Below are positions 1-5,811 of a stretch of 7,571 nucleotides of DNA, in pieces (position 1 is the stretch's first letter; every line of letters begins with the position of its first letter). The translations under genes and the position numbers were made by a program. The notes beneath the pieces were generated by a model. That model was not told the origin of the DNA, made no database searches, and saw nothing but the letters and a program-made list of their open reading frames with translations. The DNA lies in the NCBI GenBank assembly GCA_002733915.1, contig NVXN01000007.1:16039-23609 (forward strand). Reading direction: 5' to 3'. The DNA comes from Aequorivita sp. Its GTDB lineage: Bacteria > Bacteroidota > Bacteroidia > Flavobacteriales > Flavobacteriaceae.

Positions 1-521
1 GTTTTTTGGCGAATGATTTCAAAATAGATTTCTTCGGTAATGTCAAGTCTACGGGCTTTTTCAATTTGTAGCAATTCGCCCTCACTCATTTCGCGCACGG
101 CTACCGAAATAATTTTCAAAAGATCAAAATCGTCATTATCTATTGAGAGAAGCAATCCTTTTGAAAGAAGATAATCGCCAACCAAAACAGCTATTTTATT
201 TTTCCAAAGTGCGTTTATGGAGAAGAAACCCCGGCGGCGGTCGCTGTCGTCCACCACATCATCGTGCACCAAAGTTGCGGTATGAATAAGCTCGATAACA
301 GACGCACCGCGATAGGTACGTTCGTTTACTTGGCCATTGCTGGTCATTTTTGCAATCAAAAAAACAAACATGGGGCGCATTTGTTTTCCCTTTCGGTTTA
401 CAACGTAATGGGTGATTCTATTTAATAGGGAGACTTTGGAAGACATGGAAGCGGAGAACTTTTTCTCAAAAAGCTCCATCTCGGTTTCAATAGGAAGTTT
501 AATGCGCGAAACTATCTTCAT
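1..521 (-). CDS. Long-chain polyprenyl diphosphate synthase, N-terminal part (gene runs off left edge)
   Basis: Trans-type polyprenyl diphosphate synthase, which condenses isopentenyl diphosphate units onto an allylic primer; in this lineage the product probably becomes the menaquinone side chain. I translated the minus strand by hand from the ATG at 519-521: 173 complete codons are visible and the reading frame is open to the edge. Residues 44-50 (KGKQMRP) are the basic diphosphate-binding motif. Residues 86-98 (HDDVVDDSDRRRG) hold the first Asp-rich motif, DDxxD, followed by the Arg-rich stretch. The residue five places before the first Asp is a small Ala (A82), and the context HTATLVHDD resembles IspB-type long-chain enzymes, so a C30-C40 product is more likely than farnesyl diphosphate; this is inference. 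The second Asp-rich motif lies outside the window. A TAnnTTTG promoter element lies seven bases before the start. Confidence 0.93.
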   Translation of the reverse strand, partial: MKIVSRIKLPIETEMELFEKKFSASMSSKVSLLNRITHYVVNRKGKQMRPMFVFLIAKMTSNGQVNERTYRGASVIELIHTATLVHDDVVDDSDRRRGFFSINALWKNKIAVLVGDYLLSKGLLLSIDNDDFDLLKIISVAVREMSEGELLQIEKARRLDITEEIYFEIIRQK

Positions 522-528
522 AAAGGTT

Positions 529-536
529 CAAAGATA
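529..536 (-). promoter_or_regulatory. Bacteroidota -7 promoter element of the polyprenyl synthase gene
   Basis: On the minus strand this reads TATCTTTG, a perfect match to the Bacteroidota primary-sigma -7 consensus TAnnTTTG. Only seven bases separate it from the ATG at 521, so transcription would begin at or within a few bases of the start codon. I see no TTG-type -33 element at the expected spacing, which lowers confidence. Confidence 0.45.
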
Positions 537-799
537 GTTAAAAATGAGCGATGGATTTTGTTACGATATTTTATAAAATCCTTCAAAAATGGTTGCGCAA
601 TACTTCTATTAACAAAATTTTAGTAGCCTCCCATAATCTCCCAAAAACAAATAAAACAACCAAAGACGGCCTTTAAGAAGAAATTAATAAAAAACGTGTT
701 AATAATTGAGCATAACACAAAGCAACACAATGAACTTTTCAGAATATTCAAAAATGCGTTAAACTCTTGGGAAGTGTCGTAAAACAAGGGCTCAAAGGT

Positions 800-807
800 T
801 AACTTTG
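800..807 (+). promoter_or_regulatory. Bacteroidota -7 promoter element of the T9SS adhesin-like gene
   Basis: TAACTTTG matches TAnnTTTG perfectly and lies 36 bases before the ATG at 844, predicting a leader of roughly 30 bases. The leader is A/T-rich (ending ATTTAAA before ATG) and has no Shine-Dalgarno sequence, as is usual in this phylum. No TTG lies at the usual 17-23 base spacing; the nearest one (767-769) is 30 bases away. The -33 contact may therefore be weak or helped by a regulator. Confidence 0.5.
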
Positions 808-843
808 GAACAATAAAATTTTTAACCCTAATTAATATTTAAA

Positions 844-1650
844 ATGAAAAAAATTACATTATTGGCCGCATTATTTGCTGGCTTTGCTATGAATGCACAG
901 ACTGTTTTCTTTACAGACGATTTCAATGATGAAGACGTTTCAGATTGGACTCGATATGACGAAGATGGAGATGGAAATTTTTGGGCTGATCTATTTGTTG
1001 TTGAAGACGGAAACGGAAACCCTGTAACTCCAGTTTCAATTATTTCAAGATCTTGGCAAGGTGTTCCATTAACTCCAGATAACTGGATTGTGTCTCCTGC
1101 AATTGATTTAACAACTGCAAATGGCTTGGTTGAATTATCATGGAAAGTTCAAGCTGCAGCTGCAACTTGGGATTTAGAGAAGTACAGTGTATATGTTGGT
1201 ACAAGTAGCGATATTGCAGATTTAGAAAATGCAACTGTTACTTTTACAGAAGTTTACGATGACCCTGATAACTTAGGAACTCAATATGATCGTTCCCTAG
1301 ACCTTTCTAGCTTAGCCGGTGAGATGGTTTATGTTGCTTTCAGACACCATGATGTTACCGATCAAGATTTTCTTTCAATTGACGATGTAATGATTACTGG
1401 TGTTTTAGCAGTGGGAACAAACGAGTTCCAAGGTTTCAAACACTTCGTTGCTAACGGTCAATTAAACCTTTCTGCTAACACTGCTATGGAGCGTGTTGCT
1501 CTTTACAATATGTTAGGCCAAGAAGTAGTTGCTCAAAAACTTGCCAGCAACAACGAAACTGTAAACATTGCTGGACTTCAGTCTGGTGTTTACATTGCTT
1601 CTGTTACTATCGACGGTGCAACCAAAACTTTCAGAATTGTAAAAAAATAA
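844..1650 (+). CDS. Secreted choice-of-anchor J (cleaved-adhesin-like) protein with T9SS type A sorting domain
   Basis: A 268-aa exported protein, probably displayed on or released from the cell surface through the type IX secretion system. Residues 1-18 form a signal peptide (KK, then a hydrophobic core, ending MNA before Gln19). Residues about 22-187 fit the choice-of-anchor J / cleaved-adhesin jelly-roll fold: DDFND near the start, DEDGDGNFW (39-47, a likely Ca2+-binding Asp/Gly loop), PDNWIVSPAIDL (78-89), a WKVQA strand, and the closing SIDDVMITG (178-186). These domains bind carbohydrate or protein in gingipain and hemagglutinin relatives; the ligand here is unknown. Residues about 197-268 are the sorting domain (LYNMLGQEV, GLQSGVYIASV, terminal KTFRIVKK), but the usual YPNP entry motif is absent. 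There is no catalytic domain. It is the only plus-strand gene here, with its own promoter element and terminator. Codon choice shifts between the two domains. Confidence 0.88.
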   Translation: MKKITLLAALFAGFAMNAQTVFFTDDFNDEDVSDWTRYDEDGDGNFWADLFVVEDGNGNPVTPVSIISRSWQGVPLTPDNWIVSPAIDLTTANGLVELSWKVQAAAATWDLEKYSVYVGTSSDIADLENATVTFTEVYDDPDNLGTQYDRSLDLSSLAGEMVYVAFRHHDVTDQDFLSIDDVMITGVLAVGTNEFQGFKHFVANGQLNLSANTAMERVALYNMLGQEVVAQKLASNNETVNIAGLQSGVYIASVTIDGATKTFRIVKK

Positions 1651-1671
1651 TTTAAGTTTTATACTGAATTC

Positions 1672-1699
1672 AAAAAGAGCGGCAATTGCCGCTCTTTTT
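1672..1699. terminator. Two-way rho-independent terminator (perfect 28-nt palindrome)
   Basis: The sequence from 1672 to 1699 is its own reverse complement: AAAAAGAGCGGCAA joined directly to TTGCCGCTCTTTTT. It gives a GC-rich stem with a tract of five T on the minus strand and six T (1695-1700) on the plus strand. It lies 21 bases after the stop of the plus-strand adhesin-like gene and touches the stop codon of rlmN (1699-1701), so it should end both converging transcripts. Confidence 0.9.
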
Positions 1700-2739
1700 T
1701 ATTGTTTATTTGCCAACTGCCCACAGGCAGCGTCAATATCCTTACCTCTGCTTCTTCTAACTGTTACTGGAATTCTTTCGTGTTCCAAAGCTTGAAGGTA
1801 ATCTTCTATAACAGTAGGTGAAGCTTGCTGAAAATGGCCATCATCAATTGGGTTGTATTCTATTATATTCACCTTGCAGGGTACGTACTTGCAAAAAGTG
1901 ACTAAGGCTTCAATATCGGCCCATTTATCGTTTATACCTTTCCAAACAATGTATTCGTATGTGATTTTTCTTTTGGTTTTGCTGTACCAATATTCCAAGG
2001 ATTCTCTTAAATCGGGTAATGTAAAATTCTTTGCAAAAGGCATAATCTGCTCTCGTGTTTCTTGAATTGCGGAATGCAGGGAAACGGCAAGGTTAAATTT
2101 CACTTCATCATCTGCCAACTTTTTTATCATTTTGGGCACGCCGGAAGTTGACACGACAATTCTTTTTGGCGACATTCCCAAACCTTCTTCCGAAGTAATT
2201 TTCGCTATGGATTTAAGAACGTTTTTATAATTCATAAGCGGTTCGCCCATACCCATAAATACAATATTTGAAAGCGGTTTGTCGTGGTACAGACGGCTTT
2301 CCTTATCTATTGCTACTACTTGATCATAAATTTCATCGGGGTTCAAGTTCCGCATTCTTTTCAACCGAGCGGTGGCACAAAATGTACAATCCAAACTGCA
2401 ACCCACTTGCGAGGATACACAGGCGGTAGTCCTTTTTTTGGTAGGAATTAAAACTGATTCCACCACAAAATCATCATGCAATTTTACAGCATTTTTTATC
2501 GTCCCATCGCTACTCTTTTGAATTTGGTCAACCTTAATATGGTTGATTACAAAATTTTCATTGAGGTGGGCACGGGTTTCCTTGGAAAGGTTGGTCATAT
2601 CATCAAAATTGTGAATGCCCTTATTCCATAGCCAATCGTAAACTTGTGTACCCCGAAAAGCTTTGTCGCCAATACTTTCAAAAAAACTTCGAAGTTCTTC
2701 TTTTGAAAGTGCCCTTATGTCCTTTTTTTCTGAAACCAT
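1699..2739 (-). CDS. rlmN: Dual-specificity 23S rRNA A2503 / tRNA A37 C2-methyltransferase RlmN
   Basis: A cytoplasmic radical-SAM enzyme that adds a C2 methyl group to A2503 of 23S rRNA and A37 of certain tRNAs, affecting the peptidyl transferase centre and decoding. The 346-aa length is normal for the family. Residues 114-121 (CSLDCTFC) are the CX3CX2C motif that holds the 4Fe-4S cluster. C107, seven residues before the first cluster Cys, and C339 (AACGQL) correspond to the two catalytic cysteines of the methyl-transfer mechanism. GMGEPLMN (163-170) is the SAM-binding motif. VSTSG and the late RRSRG..IDAACGQL block also fit. Residues 1-100 form the small N-terminal RNA-binding domain. The ATG at 2737-2739 is supported by the family-like N-terminus (LSKEEL..FF..IGDKAFRGTQVYDWLW). 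A -7 element lies only four bases upstream. The gene ends in the shared palindrome terminator. Confidence 0.98.
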   Translation of the reverse strand: MVSEKKDIRALSKEELRSFFESIGDKAFRGTQVYDWLWNKGIHNFDDMTNLSKETRAHLNENFVINHIKVDQIQKSSDGTIKNAVKLHDDFVVESVLIPTKKRTTACVSSQVGCSLDCTFCATARLKRMRNLNPDEIYDQVVAIDKESRLYHDKPLSNIVFMGMGEPLMNYKNVLKSIAKITSEEGLGMSPKRIVVSTSGVPKMIKKLADDEVKFNLAVSLHSAIQETREQIMPFAKNFTLPDLRESLEYWYSKTKRKITYEYIVWKGINDKWADIEALVTFCKYVPCKVNIIEYNPIDDGHFQQASPTVIEDYLQALEHERIPVTVRRSRGKDIDAACGQLANKQ

Positions 2740-2743
2740 CGTG

Positions 2744-2751
2744 CAAAATTA
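2744..2751 (-). promoter_or_regulatory. Bacteroidota -7 promoter element of rlmN
   Basis: Read on the minus strand this is TAATTTTG, a perfect TAnnTTTG match, with only four bases (CACG) before the rlmN ATG. If it is active, the transcript would start essentially at the start codon. It lies just downstream of the protease terminator hairpin, so rlmN appears to be separated from the upstream gene and given its own promoter. No clear -33 TTG is visible. Confidence 0.45.
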
Positions 2752-2769
2752 CTGTATTTTAAAGAAAAA

Positions 2770-2797
2770 AGCCTCTTTCCTTGGCAGAATAGAGGCT
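2770..2797 (-). terminator. Rho-independent terminator of the T9SS protease gene
   Basis: On the minus strand AGCCTCT (2797-2791) pairs with AGAGGCT (2776-2770) around a 14-base loop that can extend the stem by TTC/GAA next to one bulged A. The stem is followed by a T-rich run (TTTTTTCTTT, counting the stem's last T). It lies 23 bases past the stop of the protease gene (2821-2823) and before the rlmN promoter element. Confidence 0.75.
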
Positions 2798-2820
2798 CTT
2801 TGGATAAATAGAATTAAGGC

Positions 2821-4479
2821 TTACTTTTTTATTATAATTTTTTTAGTGATTGAATCCTTGCTATCCTCGTCAGTTAAATATAAAAAATACACTCCTTCTG
2901 AAAGATTATCCACTGCTATGGTGTTCATAGTATTTGACAATGACCCTGAATGTATACGTTGTCCCATAACATTTAAAAACTGAAAAGACAAATGTGGATA
3001 TCTATTATTCATAACTGTTAACGATGTGCTTGCCGGATTTGGATAGATTTTAAGATCGCCTATAAGCTGAAATTCTGGTACGTTCAAAATATTCTGAAGT
3101 GTTTCAATAGAGGTTAAGCCCGTATTATTGGGGTCTAACCAATCTTGCAGACGTGTTTCTGGAGTGTTCCCAGAACTCCAAGAAACCCCAAACCTACCGT
3201 AAACATCATAATCCTTATTGTTTTCTTGGCCATTACAGGCAGATTGGCCTGCATATAGCTGTCCAATTATTTTACCGTTTTCATTAAATAGGGGCGAGCC
3301 AGAGGAACCGCTTTCTGTAGTTCCTATTTCCCAACCATCGCCGCTACCGTGCGCTCCGCCACCTATTAACCAAACTTGTGTTCCGTTGGCATCTACTTTT
3401 GTAGCGCCAGAGTCATCCCTGCACACTTTCATAATATCTCCATTGGGATGGTGTATTCCCACTTCAAACTCAGGGTTGTTATCGGTATTGTCCCATCCTG
3501 CAAAGACCACATCCCAGGATTCGGGAATGGCATCAAATAATTCTACAAGTGCAAAATCACTAAAGCTATTTTTAGCCTTAAGCTCAGCACCGCTTATTGT
3601 AAAATTTGTTTGAATATCGCCACTTTCTTCGCCTGTTGCACAGACCGGAGAGGGGCTTACCCAATTAAACCGGACTGTCCAAAGCGCTGGATTGCTATTT
3701 TCAAGACAATGGTTGGCTGTTAGCAAATATGGTGTTTTATCGTTTTGGGCATTATTCAACAGTGCTGCCGAGCACAAGTAGCCATTGCCTAAATTCAATA
3801 AAGCAACAGCTTTTTTGACGATATCCTTATTTGGGTCAAAATCGCTTCCAATAGGACAGTTCACATCATAATTACAAGCTCCTGAATCATTCATACCACG
3901 GTTTCCCTCCAAAAGGGCACTGACCCTTCCCATCCTATAGCCGTGAATGACACTATTTATTTGAAGTCTTGGCACACCTTGAATTCCTGGAGGCTGGTAA
4001 TATTCTATCCAGATTACTTCACCTTCAACAAACCAAGTTCCTATTTGCCCACCTATTCTGTTTTGTGAATTTGTATAGATCCTGGTAACATCTGTACGGT
4101 CCTGATTAAAAAGCTGAAGTCGGGATCCAAGTGGTAAAAAGAAATCATCAAAATTAACACTTAGGTTAAGCGCCCCAGGTGATTTTATAGTAGCTTGCCA
4201 AATTTTTCCACCGTTAGGCAATACGGTCCAAAGCCCATTCCTTTCCATGTTTAGAACTATGGGTCTTTCAATTCCATAACGCCATGGCAAACTTTTGTCC
4301 AAATCATTTATGCTGTCCTGTTGCATTATTAATTCAAAATCCAATATAGGAAGATTAACGATAGGTGGGTATTCGGCAAAATTAAAATCCCAACTTTTAG
4401 GCAAATCTTGCCCTCCACCTTGTGAAAAGGCAGTGAAAATTGCAAAACTTAAGATGAAGAAAAGTATTGTTTTTTTCAT
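2821..4479 (-). CDS. Secreted trypsin-like serine protease, lysyl-endopeptidase (Achromobacter protease I) type, with T9SS sorting domain
   Basis: A 552-aa extracellular endopeptidase precursor. Residues 1-19 are a signal peptide (KK, long hydrophobic core, AFS before Gln20). Residues about 20-197 are a propeptide. The peptidase domain, about 198-460, follows Achromobacter lysyl endopeptidase block by block: SGACNYDVNCP, YLLTANHC, FSDFALVEL, FAGWD, IHHPNGD, GGGAHG, TESGSSGSPLF, DVYGR and RLQDWLDPNNTG. The triad is H257, D308 and S393 (in GSSGSP). D425 (DVYGR) matches the Asp that sets Lys specificity. Six Cys (202/415, 208/280, 236/258) match the three known disulfides; C353 is an extra, unpaired one. 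Residues about 475-552 are the T9SS tail (LKIYPNPAS, FLNVMGQRI, LSEGVYFLYL, terminal KKIIIKK). Odd points are a Tyr and an Ile at two active-site helper positions and no Lys at the propeptide junction. Single-gene unit with its own terminator. The Lys preference is inferred, not certain. Confidence 0.93.
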   Translation of the reverse strand: MKKTILFFILSFAIFTAFSQGGGQDLPKSWDFNFAEYPPIVNLPILDFELIMQQDSINDLDKSLPWRYGIERPIVLNMERNGLWTVLPNGGKIWQATIKSPGALNLSVNFDDFFLPLGSRLQLFNQDRTDVTRIYTNSQNRIGGQIGTWFVEGEVIWIEYYQPPGIQGVPRLQINSVIHGYRMGRVSALLEGNRGMNDSGACNYDVNCPIGSDFDPNKDIVKKAVALLNLGNGYLCSAALLNNAQNDKTPYLLTANHCLENSNPALWTVRFNWVSPSPVCATGEESGDIQTNFTISGAELKAKNSFSDFALVELFDAIPESWDVVFAGWDNTDNNPEFEVGIHHPNGDIMKVCRDDSGATKVDANGTQVWLIGGGAHGSGDGWEIGTTESGSSGSPLFNENGKIIGQLYAGQSACNGQENNKDYDVYGRFGVSWSSGNTPETRLQDWLDPNNTGLTSIETLQNILNVPEFQLIGDLKIYPNPASTSLTVMNNRYPHLSFQFLNVMGQRIHSGSLSNTMNTIAVDNLSEGVYFLYLTDEDSKDSITKKIIIKK

Positions 4480-4513
4480 TCAAAAAGCTGGATAATATTA
4501 TATTAAAGGAACA

Positions 4514-4521
4514 CTAAGGTA
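4514..4521 (-). promoter_or_regulatory. Possible -7 promoter element of the protease gene
   Basis: On the minus strand this reads TACCTTAG, one mismatch from TAnnTTTG, 34 bases before the protease ATG (4477-4479). A TTTGG block lies about 25 bases further upstream, a little far for a -33 element. Of the five minus- and plus-strand gene starts with a visible upstream region, this is the only one without a perfect -7 match, which may mean weaker or regulated expression. Confidence 0.28.
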
Positions 4522-4564
4522 TATTTTTTCTGTGAGATAAGAAAACCAAACACTTATAAATTAA

Positions 4565-4589
4565 AAAATCCCGAGAATGTCGGGATTTT
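4565..4589 (-). terminator. Rho-independent terminator of queA
   Basis: On the minus strand AAAATCCCGA (4589-4580) pairs perfectly with TCGGGATTTT (4574-4565) around a five-base loop, followed by further T (six T in a row, 4568-4563). It lies 20 bases beyond the queA stop and isolates queA from the protease gene downstream. Confidence 0.88.
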
Positions 4590-4609
4590 AATATACGTAG
4601 ATGTAAGCG

Positions 4610-5665
4610 TTAAATAATCAACATAGCATCACCATAAGTGTAGAACCTGTATTTTTCCTTTACGGCTTCGGCATAAGCCTGCTTAATAAAATCGTGACCC
4701 GCAAAAGCAGAAACCATCATCAATAGTGTAGATTTTGGGGTGTGAAAGTTTGTTACCATCGCATTAGCTATACTGAAATCATACGGAGGAAAAATAAACT
4801 TATTGGTCCATCCTTTGTAAGAGTTAAGGGTATGATTTGATGAAACGGAACTTTCCAGAGCACGCATTGCTGTTGTCCCTACAGCGCAAACACGTCTTTT
4901 CTTTTGTATCCCTGTATTAATAATATTTACGGCTTTTTGGTCAATTTCCATTTCCTCAGAATCCATCTTGTGTTTTGAAAGATCCTCTACCTCAACAGAG
5001 CTGAAAGTGCCCAGACCTACATGAAGGGTAACTTCAGCCACGTTTACACCTTTAATTTCAAGGCGTTTCAACAAATGTTTTGAAAAGTGCAGGCCAGCCG
5101 TAGGTGCTGCAACAGCTCCTTCGTTTTTAGCAAAGATAGTTTGATACCGCTCTGCATCTTCTGGCTCTACCTCTCTTTTTATATATTTCGGAAGGGGTGT
5201 TTCACCTAATTCCGTCAACTTATTGCGGAATTCCTCATAAGAGCCATCAAAAAGAAAACGGAGTGTTCTTCCACGCGAAGTAGTGTTATCGATCACTTCT
5301 GCCACAAGGGTTTCATCATCTCCAAAATACAGCTTATTCCCTATTCTTATTTTTCTGGCAGGATCTACCAAAACATCCCAAAGACGCGTTTCTGGATTCA
5401 ATTCCCTTAAAAGAAAAACTTCAATGCGGGCCCCGGTCTTTTCTTTGTTCCCGAACAAACGCGCCGGAAAAACCTTTGTATTATTAGTTACCAAAACATC
5501 ATCCTCCTCAAAATAATCAATTAGATCCTTGAACATTTTGTGTTCAATGGTTTTGGTTTTCCTGTCCAGAACCATCAATCGTGACTCGTCACGGTTCGGA
5601 GCTGGATATTCAGCTAATAATTCCTCTGGAAGGTTGAAGTTGAAGTTTGAAAGTTTCATTCCCAT
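4610..5665 (-). CDS. queA: S-adenosylmethionine:tRNA ribosyltransferase-isomerase QueA
   Basis: Cytoplasmic enzyme of queuosine synthesis: it moves the ribosyl part of SAM onto 7-aminomethyl-7-deazaguanine at position 34 of GUN-anticodon tRNAs, giving epoxyqueuosine. The whole family pattern is present in 351 aa: [10 protein letters not shown] (12-21), RDESRLMVL (25-33), [12 protein letters not shown] (59-70), LPKYIKR (158-164), [20 protein letters not shown] (172-191) followed by LHF, HVGLGTF (215-221), [11 protein letters not shown] (262-272), [19 protein letters not shown] (305-323) and [12 protein letters not shown] (339-350). There are two candidate starts, ATG at 5663-5665 and ATG at 5657-5659; homologues usually begin MKLS.FNF, which favours the second, two codons shorter. 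A good promoter lies 32 bases upstream and a strong hairpin follows the stop, so it is probably its own transcription unit, though read-through from aroA is possible. No other queuosine gene is in the window. Confidence 0.98.
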   Translation of the reverse strand: MGMKLSNFNFNLPEELLAEYPAPNRDESRLMVLDRKTKTIEHKMFKDLIDYFEEDDVLVTNNTKVFPARLFGNKEKTGARIEVFLLRELNPETRLWDVLVDPARKIRIGNKLYFGDDETLVAEVIDNTTSRGRTLRFLFDGSYEEFRNKLTELGETPLPKYIKREVEPEDAERYQTIFAKNEGAVAAPTAGLHFSKHLLKRLEIKGVNVAEVTLHVGLGTFSSVEVEDLSKHKMDSEEMEIDQKAVNIINTGIQKKRRVCAVGTTAMRALESSVSSNHTLNSYKGWTNKFIFPPYDFSIANAMVTNFHTPKSTLLMMVSAFAGHDFIKQAYAEAVKEKYRFYTYGDAMLII

Positions 5666-5811
5666 AATGCGTTGTGTCTTTAGATTTTAAAAGGCTGCAA
5701 ATATACAACCTCAAAACAGGCGTTGTCAAGTAAATGAAGGTTTATTATTTGGAAATGTTTTGCGATGAGTACAGGATGCGGGATATGGAAGATGTTTGGA
5801 AAGCAAAAATT
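5666..5811. other. aroA-queA intergenic spacer
   Basis: The 146-base spacer holds the queA promoter (5698-5729). The part next to aroA (about 5734-5811) is purine-rich on the plus strand, with several GATG/GGATG repeats. It has no hairpin with a T-tract for aroA, so the mazG-aroA transcript may continue into queA. Confidence 0.5.
5698..5729 (-). promoter_or_regulatory. Promoter of queA (TTG-N21-TATATTTG)
   Basis: On the minus strand a TTG (-33 element, 5729-5727) is followed after 21 bases by TATATTTG (5705-5698), a perfect TAnnTTTG. This is the only promoter in the window with both Bacteroidota elements at a normal spacing. It predicts a start near 5690 and a 5' leader of about 25-35 bases. 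Confidence 0.65.

Larger units (their letters stand above)
522..843. other. Divergent intergenic region with no gene seen
   Basis: These 322 bases separate the divergent polyprenyl synthase and T9SS adhesin-like genes. The region is AT-rich and has no convincing ORF on either strand and no tRNA-like fold. It holds a -7 element at each end (529-536 minus, 800-807 plus) and one short inverted repeat, GTGTTA/TAACAC, at 696-701 and 713-718 with an 11-base loop. The middle, about 540-790, shows nothing else I can name. It could hold upstream regulatory sites for the plus-strand gene. Confidence 0.6.

Noticed and set aside
696..718. Inverted repeat GTGTTA-N11-TAACAC as an operator or terminator
   Set aside because: Only six base pairs with no T-tract, about 80-100 bases from the nearest promoter element; easily chance in AT-rich DNA.
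1040..1234. 64-aa minus-strand ORF inside the adhesin-like gene
   Set aside because: Antisense to a well-supported domain; Gln/Leu-rich composition typical of a shadow frame.
2663..2983. 106-aa plus-strand ORF spanning the rlmN start, the spacer and the protease 3' end
   Set aside because: It runs through a terminator hairpin and two antisense coding ends; the translation shows no recognisable domain.
3218..3613. 131-aa plus-strand ORF inside the protease gene
   Set aside because: Antisense shadow of the conserved catalytic domain; Ser/Pro-rich low-complexity translation with no domain and no promoter.
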